From: Acidobacteriota bacterium
Lineage (GTDB): Bacteria > Acidobacteriota > Blastocatellia > Chloracidobacteriales > Chloracidobacteriaceae
Length of the DNA stretch: 64,000 nt
Direction of reading: 5' to 3'
NCBI GenBank assembly: GCA_016208495.1
Contig: JACQXX010000017.1
Coordinates: 1-64,000 of the forward strand
Shown: positions 10,601 to 16,120 of the stretch, one piece after another
How positions within the stretch are numbered: position 1 is the stretch's first letter
Layout of the letters: each line of letters starts with the position of its first letter
Made by a program: the position numbers and the translations under genes
Notes under the pieces: generated by a model
Database searches by the model: none
The model's input: the letters and a program-made list of their open reading frames with translations, nothing else
What the model was told of the DNA's origin: nothing

Positions 10601-11058
10601 AATGGCTCCGCCTGAGCCAGGTCGCCTTTGAGTTGATAGAGTACGCCTAAATTGTTAAGACTAACGGCAACTTCCGGGTGCTCGGCTCCAAAAATTGTTT
10701 CTCTGATTTTGAGCGACCTCTGGTACAAGGGTTCAGCCTGAGCGTAATCGCCTTTCCCTCGATAGATTTCAGCCAGGAGGCTGAGACTGGTCGCAAAAAG
10801 TGGATGCTCAGACCCAAGGAGTTTTTCGCTTTTTTCAACTGCGAGTTGAGCCAGTGGCAGGGCCAGGTCATATTTTCCAGCCTGGCGAAGTTGCTCAACT
10901 TGAGCAACGAGAGCTTCAATCTCCTGATCCTGAGCCGCTATCACACCGAGATGACCAGTTGTAGCCTGGTGTTGGGCCTGTACCTGACCCATAGCGTCCT
11001 GTATCAGCAGCAGACCAAGAAAAAAAAGACAAACCTGACGACAAAGACAGCTCGGCAT
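7660..11058 (-). CDS. Secreted TPR-CHAT domain protein
   Basis: 1132 residues. An N-terminal hydrophobic segment (residues 7-24) looks like a signal peptide, and a ribosome site AAGGAA precedes the ATG. Residues about 45-560 are a run of 42-residue kinesin-light-chain-type tetratricopeptide repeats (recurring SLNNLAxLY, KGDYxxAEPL and HPxVA). The C-terminal 350 residues form a CHAT caspase-like domain, with catalytic His in HIATHG and Cys in LSACET. CHAT proteases process partner proteins; TPRs usually bind the partner or ligand. No obvious partner lies beside it, although a small hypothetical is just upstream. The repeats contain an out-of-register 94-residue duplication at 10129-10692. Confidence 0.92.
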   Translation of the reverse strand: MPSCLCRQVCLFFLGLLLIQDAMGQVQAQHQATTGHLGVIAAQDQEIEALVAQVEQLRQAGKYDLALPLAQLAVEKSEKLLGSEHPLFATSLSLLAEIYRGKGDYAQAEPLYQRSLKIRETIFGAEHPEVAVSLNNLGVLYQLKGDLAQAEPLLVKALAMRETVLGPDHLDVAQSLNNLAKLYKDKGDYGRAEPLLVKAVAIYEKAMGTTPPDIATFGAEHPEVAISLSNLGVLYQLKGDLAQAEPLFIKALTMRETVLGPDHLDVAHSLNNLATLYKDKGDYGRAEPLLVKAVAIYEKALGATHPDVATSLNNLATIYLDKGDYVRAEALSVRALTIFESAFGANHPIVAQNLHNLAELYRAKGDYARAEPLLVRSLAIFEKALGPEHPYVAYSLNNLALICYFKGDYTRAEPLYGRALAIFEKTLGADHPNVAHTLNCLALLYNEKEEYARAAPLYERSLAISEKALGADHPEVAYSLNNVGMVYTSKGDYTQAEPLFVRALAIYEKVLGADHRSVAYTLNNLAILHKKKGDFAQAESLFVKSAMIREKALGSDHRDVAQSFTSLAGVFLIKNDVNQAVLYQSRANEVSERDLARNLVSGSERQKLLYLKQTAKNTDITLSLNVQSAPQNSDALKAALTVVLRRKGRALDALTSQIETLRRQQDPQTQKLLDDYAGLVGQISVLTLRGPEKKKPDEHLAFLRSMEEQKEALENEIGQRSKEFQVQTVSITVEEVQKLIPPEAVLVEYAVYQPYDPKTEQFGTPRYVAYALNHQGTINVADLGETKPIDQLVTRFRQTLSQPKTKIGGDIKPVAHALDRLVMQPVRTLVGAATHLLISPDGALSLIPFAALVDDKGTYLLESYRLTYLTSGRDLLRLTVKIESWRPPLIMADPDYSDGLGPILVGKQYAPLSRLFGTKMEAMSLKNLFPDADLKMQDDATKQALKNVQRPEILHIATHGRFLDNKPQALPRKATAKAPLDAEKLKVENPLLRSWLFFAGANRGGNTEGDGTMTALEAAQLDLWGTKLVVLSACETAVGETKTGDGVYGLRRALVLAGSEAQLMSLWSVSDRGTRELMIEYYTRLKAGEGRSDALRNVQLKMLTDPKRRHPYYWASFIQSGEWANLAGQRKN
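10129..10692 (-). repeat. 282-bp imperfect tandem duplication within the TPR array
   Basis: Two 282-bp units (10411-10692 and 10129-10410) encode near-identical 94-residue blocks starting FGAEHPEVA. Ninety-four is not a multiple of the 42-residue TPR period. The junction therefore carries ten extra residues (GTTPPDIAT region) and interrupts the repeat register. The copies have diverged at several sites, so the event is older than the 97-bp duplication in the nuclease gene. Confidence 0.88.
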
Positions 11059-11185
11059 ACACGAAATGTTCCTTAAGGATTTTTTGAGTCTCTAGTGTGG
11101 AGTGAGTGAACGAGGGAAGTATTTCAGCTTTATATTGCAATTCGATGGCGGAGGCAGAGGGGGTGGTTTTCAAACAACGAAAGAA

Positions 11186-11267
11186 GTTCAGAGTATCGTC
11201 TTCAGGCGTGAGGTTAGATGCAGGGATTTGACGGGAAACACGCTTTCCATCAGACGATACTCTGAAC
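11186..11267. repeat. 16-bp perfect inverted repeat upstream of the CHAT gene
   Basis: GTTCAGAGTATCGTCT at 11186-11201 is repeated in inverse at 11252-11267, with a 50-base loop. On the plus strand it is followed by CTTTTT. It lies between the CHAT gene and the small hypothetical, both on the minus strand. It may be a leader structure, an intercistronic terminator or a small mobile remnant. Confidence 0.8.
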
Positions 11268-11332
11268 CTTTTTCTGAAAGACGACGGTGATTGATGAGAC
11301 AAAATACTTGTCGTCTTTGCCTTAAACCTGGG

Positions 11333-11731
11333 TCAGGTGAGAGTTGATAAACAATAGAGCAGGTCTGTAACAGGTGGGAGTCCTGGAACTTTCTTTTCGA
11401 TTGAAACCGTGTTGAGCAACTGGTCTGGTTCCGGACCTGGATCTTCCTGGTCGGAATATTCCACGGTGGTTCCGGGCGGGGCGATGGGTTTGAGCTTCAC
11501 CTGAAGTTCAACTGTAATCGGAAGGGTTTCGCCAGAGTAATCAAGCGGGTCGGTCTGATCCGGTGGAATGTTGCCGATGAGGACATCATTCATATAAACC
11601 TTGATGGTTGAGACAATGTAGCCCGGATAGTTGCAAGTCAATGTACCTGATGCAGTTGTGTAACTCCCCATTTGTGGAATTGTAAATGTAAATGGGGGAG
11701 GGTCGGTATCTTGAATTGGGTGATTCGCCAT
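11333..11731 (-). CDS. Hypothetical protein, 132 residues
   Basis: Unrecognised. The ATG is preceded by a good ribosome site (CGGAGCACATTC), which supports real translation. The protein is Pro/Thr-rich and predicted mostly beta, with a motif-like GTLTCNYPGYIVSTIKVYMN and no signal peptide or membrane segment. It lies upstream of the CHAT gene on the same strand, about 270 bp away. It could be a partner or substrate of CHAT, but that is guesswork from position. Confidence 0.6.
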   Translation of the reverse strand: MANHPIQDTDPPPFTFTIPQMGSYTTASGTLTCNYPGYIVSTIKVYMNDVLIGNIPPDQTDPLDYSGETLPITVELQVKLKPIAPPGTTVEYSDQEDPGPEPDQLLNTVSIEKKVPGLPPVTDLLYCLSTLT

Positions 11732-11822
11732 GAATGTGCTCCGAGTTGTATGGGGTGGGTAACCAAAATGCTCCGCAGTACTTCGCCATATATCCTACCC
11801 GTGAGCACGAGTCAATCTTTAT

Positions 11823-11862
11823 AGTAGTTTGTCGTCAGTCGTCAGTCGTCAGTCGTTCGTTA
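11823..11862. repeat. CGTCAGT heptamer array
   Basis: Four tandem copies of a GTCGTCAGTCGTCAGT word lie beyond the 3' end of the PhaC gene. A related TAGTCAGTAGTTAG stretch lies after the nuclease stop at about 7310-7340, and another is near 28997-29015. Confidence 0.8.
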
Positions 11863-11950
11863 AGTTCATTTTATTGAATTACTTGACTTCTTCCTGGTGT
11901 GAGGATTCAATTCCAAAATGGTGTCCTCTGCTTCTTTGGGGTTCTTTGTC

Positions 11951-12964
11951 TCACTCACGGTTGGCAAGCCATTCCACGGTTTTGGGCCAGACAAGCTTGA
12001 TGGCACCCGGACCAACTGAAATCCCGTGGTGACCGCCTTTCACACGAAGTTCTTCCTTTTCCTGGCTGCCAACCAGATCCATCACCACGGTTGACGAACT
12101 GAGCGGAACGATGTCGTCATGTTCGGCCACCACATTGAGCAAGGGACAGGTCACATTTTTAAGCTTGATGAGTTTTCGGCCAAGCTTCATTTTGTTCTGG
12201 CGAAGCAGGTTTTGTTGATAGGTATCTTTGACGAACTTGCGAAATGTCTCGCCTGGAACCGCGACTGCGTCGTTGACCCAGTAGTCAAACGCCTGAAACA
12301 TTTTGACATATTCTTCATTATGAAGGTTTTCGGCCAGGTGGACATATTTGGTGACGTTCTTGGTGGGTTTGAGCATCATGAACGTGCTTTTCAGAATTTC
12401 GACCGGGGCATTGCCATGGCGGTCAATAAATTGGTCCACATCAAAATACTCGGGTTGTGCCCAGGTACTGAGCAGCGAGTCATTATGGAAATCAACCGGT
12501 GTCGCCAGCAGGATCAGGTTGTTGAGAAATTGTTGATGGAAAGCGGCATACATCAGCGCCATCGTCCCGCCCATACAGTAGCCAATCATTGAGAGTTGCT
12601 CGGCGCCAGAGTGTTGCAGAACCGCTCGCGTGATATTGACCAGATATTTATGGATATGGTCTTCGAGCGTGAGGTCGGAATCGTGGTCGTCGGGCTCACC
12701 CCAATCAATCATATAGACGCGAAATCCTTGATTGGCCAGGAACTCGACGTAACTTTTCCCTGGCATCAAATCAAGGATATAATACTTATTGATCAATGAG
12801 TTAACGATGAGAATCGGTATCGAATACGTTTTTTTGACTCGCGGCAGGTAGTAGAGGACCCGGAGCTTGTTTTCACGATACACGACTTTCGAGGGAGTTT
12901 GGGCAACCTCGGGCGGTTGTGATATCTGAGAGAGCATTTCTGAGAGTTTGAGAAAGTCAAACAT
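11951..12964 (-). CDS. phaC: Class III-type PHA synthase catalytic subunit PhaC
   Basis: 337 residues, close to the class III/IV PhaC length (about 350). It polymerises (R)-3-hydroxyacyl-CoA to polyhydroxyalkanoate on cytoplasmic granules. The lipase-like box GYCMGG places the nucleophilic Cys at residue 130. The general-acid/base residues are Asp283/284 in AEHDDIVP and His312/313 in GGHHGISVG. It is the third gene of a minus-strand run with the PhaE-like subunit (14260-14691) and a Ser-containing paralogue (13041-14267). A repeat array fills the 76-bp gap before it, so the leader just before ATG is CCCTGAACCCTCCTT, with no Shine-Dalgarno sequence. The call is secure; the exact class is inferred from length. 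Confidence 0.93.
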   Translation of the reverse strand: MFDFLKLSEMLSQISQPPEVAQTPSKVVYRENKLRVLYYLPRVKKTYSIPILIVNSLINKYYILDLMPGKSYVEFLANQGFRVYMIDWGEPDDHDSDLTLEDHIHKYLVNITRAVLQHSGAEQLSMIGYCMGGTMALMYAAFHQQFLNNLILLATPVDFHNDSLLSTWAQPEYFDVDQFIDRHGNAPVEILKSTFMMLKPTKNVTKYVHLAENLHNEEYVKMFQAFDYWVNDAVAVPGETFRKFVKDTYQQNLLRQNKMKLGRKLIKLKNVTCPLLNVVAEHDDIVPLSSSTVVMDLVGSQEKEELRVKGGHHGISVGPGAIKLVWPKTVEWLANRE

Positions 12965-12965
12965 A

Positions 12966-13068
12966 AGGAGGGTTCAGGGTTCAGGGTTCAGGGTTTTTAA
13001 ACTTTCGTCCTTTTCGTCCTTTTCGTCCTTTATTTCTTTTTTAAACCCCGAACCCTGAACCCCGATTG
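12966..13068. repeat. Inverted heptamer array pair between the phaC paralogues
   Basis: GGTTCAG words at 12968-12990, a core of TTTCGTCC/TTTTCGTCC repeats (13002-13033), then CCCCGAA/CCCTGAA words at 13045-13066. The right arm overlaps the 3' end of the upstream gene and encodes its last residues and its stop codon (13041-13043). Confidence 0.87.
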
Positions 13069-14267
13069 ACCGATTTTTCCATCAGCCAGTCAGCGGTTTT
13101 GGGCCAGACCGAGGTTTTAGCGCCGGTTCCCACTGACATCGAAAGATGGCCAAATGGAAAGACGACTTCGTGATACTCATCGCTTCCAACCAGGTCCCCC
13201 AGCACGGACGAACATTCGGGCGGCACCACCTGATCTTTGTCACCACAGACATTCAGGATCGGGCAGGTGATATTTTCGAGATTCACTGGTTGACCTTTGA
13301 ATTTGAGTTTGCCCCGAACCAGACTGTTTCGGTAATAGGTCGCTTTGACAAACTGACGGTAAAATTCACCAGGGATTGCCACACAGTCATTAAACCAGGT
13401 TTCAACCGCCAGAAGTGCCCGAAAATGCTCGGGATCAGTGACATACTGCGCAAAGTTGATCCCCAGGGTCAGGTTGCTGATGGGTTTAAGGGTGCGGAAG
13501 GAAGCCAGAATCAGTTCGCCAGGAACGTTGCCACAGGTCTCAATCAATCGGTCCAGGTTAAAAGTATCCTGGTTGATCCAGTGGTGAATCACACCAGCCT
13601 GCGAAAAATCAACCGGCGTGGCAAACAGCACCAGATTGGCAACCTGGCTTGGATAGAGCGCACTGTACATCAATGACAGCACACCGCCCATCGAATACCC
13701 CAAAATACTAACTTGCCTGGAGCCGGAACACTTTTGAACCGCCGCAACACAGTTGGGAATATACCGGCACACAAAATCTTCCAGCGTTAAGGTCCAGTCT
13801 TCATCAAGTGGAGTTCCCCAATCAATCGAATAGACATCAAATCCCAGATGGGTGAGGTATTCGATCAGGCTCCGTCCCGGTGTCAAATCGAGCAGGTAAT
13901 ACCGGTTCACCAGTGAATTGACAATGAGAAGCGGGATTCTAAATTCTTTTGGTTTGCGGGGTTGAAAGCGCAATACCCGCAACCGGTCTTCTTCATACAC
14001 GACCTGATGAGGGGTCGCCGCAATCGGGATTACCGCCCGGTTTGCCTGATTCAATGTCTGAAGCGTTGATTCCAGGAGCGACCTGGTGCCAAACAACTGC
14101 TCAGACCAGTGTCGGCTCAGGGCATAGGTTTGCAGCATCTGGTCCTGGTTGTTACGGACGGCATTGATCAGCAGCGGATTTTTCATCCACTGCTGATACA
14201 TGGCGTCGGCATGCCATTGCCAGGCTTCGAATGATTCTCTCGCGTAGCTGAATACAGCGTTAGTCAC
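13041..14267 (-). CDS. PhaC-like alpha/beta hydrolase with Ser nucleophile
   Basis: 408 residues, clearly a paralogue of the PhaC next door (shared LLIVNSLVNRYYLLDLTPG, IDWGTP, and LFATPVDF). The nucleophile box is GYSMGG with Ser192, where true synthases have Cys. The codon is TCG, two changes away from either Cys codon. The other triad residues are present (Asp343 or 345 in CGDKDQVVPP, His374 in FPFGHLSMSVG). It has an extra 70-residue helical N-terminus. The GTG start overlaps the stop of the PhaE-like gene by 8 bases, indicating translational coupling. The last residues (RGSGFGV) are encoded by a heptamer array. It could be a granule hydrolase, an esterase, or a catalytically altered synthase subunit. 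Confidence 0.85.
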   Translation of the reverse strand: MTNAVFSYARESFEAWQWHADAMYQQWMKNPLLINAVRNNQDQMLQTYALSRHWSEQLFGTRSLLESTLQTLNQANRAVIPIAATPHQVVYEEDRLRVLRFQPRKPKEFRIPLLIVNSLVNRYYLLDLTPGRSLIEYLTHLGFDVYSIDWGTPLDEDWTLTLEDFVCRYIPNCVAAVQKCSGSRQVSILGYSMGGVLSLMYSALYPSQVANLVLFATPVDFSQAGVIHHWINQDTFNLDRLIETCGNVPGELILASFRTLKPISNLTLGINFAQYVTDPEHFRALLAVETWFNDCVAIPGEFYRQFVKATYYRNSLVRGKLKFKGQPVNLENITCPILNVCGDKDQVVPPECSSVLGDLVGSDEYHEVVFPFGHLSMSVGTGAKTSVWPKTADWLMEKSVNRGSGFGV

Positions 14268-14691
14268 TGGCTTTTTTCGTCCGTCGAGCTGGAGTGGTTG
14301 CCGTTGGTTTGGCAGCGGGCTTTGGCGCAGGGGCAGGTTGCGGCGTGAGTTCGTCGAGTTTGTCGTTTAAGTCGGAAAGTTGTTCGGAAAGGGCATCCAG
14401 TCGGCGAATCACTGCCTGAATGTCGTCGCGGGTGACCATGTTCATTGATTTCATGGACTGTGAAACCAGCTCTTGAACCCGCCCAGTCAGTGCATGCGAT
14501 TGTTCCATCGCGGTTGACATCGCTGATAAAAATGCTGGATTCCGGGTCATCTGTCCCCAAAAATCCTCGGTCTGTTTCCAGATTTGTTCAGTGACTTCTT
14601 TGACCAGATGGGTTGGGTCTGGCATCGCAAGTTTTTTGCCAGGTGCTTTGGCCGCCGGTGCTGCTTCTTTGGGTGACGTTTTGCGTGGCAT
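14260..14691 (-). CDS. PhaE/phasin-like PHA synthase small subunit
   Basis: 143 residues from the MPRKTSP start; upstream is AGGAGGAAAGGG. The N-terminus is Ala/Lys/Pro-rich. The middle (about residues 25-85) is helical with a phasin/PhaE-like stretch, EQIWKQTEDFWGQMTRNPAF. A Leu-heptad coiled coil (AVIRRLDALSEQLSDLNDKL) follows, and the end is a Pro/Ala/Lys tail. Class III and IV synthases need such a helper (PhaE or PhaR subunit) to activate PhaC. It is first in the minus-strand run and is coupled to the Ser-PhaC paralogue by an 8-base overlap. I infer the synthase-subunit role from composition, length and position. Confidence 0.75.
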   Translation of the reverse strand: MPRKTSPKEAAPAAKAPGKKLAMPDPTHLVKEVTEQIWKQTEDFWGQMTRNPAFLSAMSTAMEQSHALTGRVQELVSQSMKSMNMVTRDDIQAVIRRLDALSEQLSDLNDKLDELTPQPAPAPKPAAKPTATTPARRTKKASD

Positions 14692-14737
14692 ATGAGATTC
14701 CCTTTCCTCCTCTGAAAAAGCCGAAAACAACAAACCG

Positions 14738-14845
14738 AATGAAGAATGAAGAATGAAGAATGAAGAATGAAGAAACTGATTTTAGCCGCTATGTTTCTAC
14801 ATTCTCAATTCTCAATTCTTCATTCCTGCAATTCTTCATTTTGCC
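14738..14845. repeat. Inverted GAATGAA / TTCATTC heptamer arrays
   Basis: Five or more GAATGAA words at 14738-14772 are followed, after about 35 bases, by ATTCTCA/ATTCTTCATTC words at 14800-14843. The same word family occurs at 50966-51004 and, as coding sequence, at 51383-51478. Confidence 0.88.
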
Positions 14846-14871
14846 GGCTGTCTCGGCTGTGAGTTGGGTGC

Positions 14872-15162
14872 TCAGTCCAGTGACGGCGACGCGGTGAGCA
14901 CCTTTTCCGCAATCTCCGTTGATTTTTTCATCCATTCCACCTGTGCGGAATAGACGCTGGTCAAATAGTCCTTGGCAAAGCGGTTGGCGGCTTCCTGGTT
15001 GGCCAGGCTGGCATCAATCAGGCTGCGCACCATTTTGGTGGAAGCATCCTGAGACGCGACAGTGGCCCGGAAGGTCGCCAAAGCGGCTTCGCGGGGAAGT
15101 TCAGAAAACGCATTCAGGGTTGAAAGAACTGAAGATGATTTTGATTGGGTTGCTGTAGCCAT
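14872..15162 (-). CDS. Phasin-type PHA granule protein
   Basis: 96 residues from the MATATQSK start, which has a clear GGAGGA ribosome site 8 bases upstream. It is entirely amphipathic helix with Ala/Ser-rich heptads and no signal peptide (ANQEAANRFAKDYLTSVYSA, then VEWMKKSTEIAEKVL), typical of phasins coating polyhydroxyalkanoate granules. It lies between the synthase genes and the divergent PhaR regulator. Palindromic sites in the shared promoter region suggest PhaR repression, as known for phaP in other bacteria. The homology is by pattern, not a diagnostic motif. Confidence 0.78.
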   Translation of the reverse strand: MATATQSKSSSVLSTLNAFSELPREAALATFRATVASQDASTKMVRSLIDASLANQEAANRFAKDYLTSVYSAQVEWMKKSTEIAEKVLTASPSLD

Positions 15163-15240
15163 GGTGTCAAATCCTCCGAAAAAGTAAGTTGTGATGGCCC
15201 GGAGAATAGGCACCAGAAAAGGTGTTGTCAATAGCTTTTT

Positions 15241-15254
15241 TCGCAGTTGCGAGA
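15241..15254. promoter_or_regulatory. Candidate PhaR operator, site 1
   Basis: TCGCA-GT-TGCGA is a perfect inverted repeat about 80 bp upstream of the phasin start. It matches site 2 (15355-15368) in inverse. PhaR proteins of the PHB/PHA accumulation-regulator family are known to bind TGC-rich dyads in front of phasin and phaR genes. Confidence 0.65.
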
Positions 15255-15354
15255 TAAATTTATTAAGTCATTTACTATGAGTTGTTTAATTTTTTAAAAT
15301 TTTATAAAAATGAGGATATGAGGCGAAATTCAATCGAAAAATGTCGAGAAATAG

Positions 15355-15368
15355 CTCGCAACTGCGAG
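15355..15368. promoter_or_regulatory. Candidate PhaR operator, site 2
   Basis: CTCGCA-AC-TGCGAG is a perfect inverted repeat in the phasin/phaR divergent region, 114 bp from site 1 and about 85 bp upstream of the phaR start. The arms contain the same TGCGAG word as site 3. Confidence 0.65.
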
Positions 15369-15441
15369 AAGTTTGTAAAGCACTGAAAAAGTTAGGGATC
15401 GCTGCAGTTCCCATTGACGGCATTGTTGCACCTGTACTAGA

Positions 15442-15463
15442 TTGCGAGCACTATGCCTCGCAA
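15442..15463. promoter_or_regulatory. Candidate PhaR operator, site 3, over the phaR start codon
   Basis: TTGCGAG-N8-CTCGCAA is a perfect inverted repeat whose spacer contains the phaR ATG (15453-15455). It shares CTCGCA/TGCGAG with sites 1 and 2. The position would block transcription elongation or initiation of phaR itself, or fold over the start in the mRNA, and there is no strong Shine-Dalgarno sequence there. Confidence 0.6.
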
Positions 15464-15899
15464 ACATTCTGAATCAGACCGGGTCCTCATCAAACGTTAT
15501 GGCAACCGTCGGCTCTACAACACCGAAACGGGAAGCTATGTCAATTTTCAGGATTTAATTGCATTGATTCAAAGCGGACGAGACATTCAGGTGGTGGATT
15601 CTAAAACAAAAGAAGACATCACCAAAGTGATTCTCACACAAATCATCCTCGAAGAAGAAAAAAACAACAAAAACATTCTCCCCTTGCCGTTTTTGTTCCA
15701 GCTCATCCGCTATCAGGAAAAATCCGTCCAGGATTTCTTCCAAAATTATCTTTCGGCCACCTTTGAAGCCTACTTAAAAACCAAACAGGAATTTGACCGC
15801 CGGTTCCGCGACTGGATTGAACTGAGCCCTGGTTCGCCCCAAATGTGGGAATCATTTTTTCAGCCTCCAGGGGGCAAACGCAAAGATCCCGAAGAGTAA
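15453..15899 (+). CDS. phaR: PhaR-type PHA accumulation regulator
   Basis: 148 residues. The N-terminal 65 residues are the PHB/PHA accumulation regulator DNA-binding domain ([20 protein letters not shown], then [15 protein letters not shown]). The C-terminal half ([20 protein letters not shown]) is the PHB-binding part. The protein represses phasin and its own gene and is titrated by nascent granules. It is divergent from the phasin gene with three TGCGAG dyads between and over its start. The family is recognised with confidence; regulation is inferred from the sites. Confidence 0.95.
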   Translation: MPRKHSESDRVLIKRYGNRRLYNTETGSYVNFQDLIALIQSGRDIQVVDSKTKEDITKVILTQIILEEEKNNKNILPLPFLFQLIRYQEKSVQDFFQNYLSATFEAYLKTKQEFDRRFRDWIELSPGSPQMWESFFQPPGGKRKDPEE

Positions 15900-15905
15900 A
15901 GCCCT

Positions 15906-16104
15906 TGTCAGTACCACCTGCGTAAGCGGGTGAGTTCCAATTTTTTTCTTTCTGTAAATTTTTCCGTGATGGATTCGATGAATTGGAAACTCATGGTTTC
16001 AGCTTGTTCCAAAGAAACCCATCACGGAAAAATTTACAGAAGGATTTTTTTTCAAGCGTTGTCATCGTCCTCAAACCCACCTGCTTACACAGGTGGTACT
16101 GACA
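15906..16104. mobile_element. MITE-like palindromic element
   Basis: About 199 bp with terminal inverted repeats. TGTCAGTACCACCTGCGTAA at the left (15906-15925) pairs with the reverse complement of the right end (16085-16104) with only one or two mismatches over about 26 bases. A second inner inverted pair contains CTGTAAATTTTTCCGTGATG (left, about 15952-15971; right, about 16020-16041). It has no coding capacity. It sits between phaR and the Ser/Thr-kinase receptor, 16 bp before the receptor's ATG, so it supplies that gene's leader. No clean target duplication is visible. Confidence 0.8.
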
Positions 16105-16120
16105 AAAAGAGTTCCTGCCC

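Noticed and set aside
10916-11302. 128-residue minus-strand frame overlapping the CHAT gene start
   Set aside because: It overlaps the signal-peptide region of the CHAT gene in another frame and crosses the inverted repeat; no start signal.
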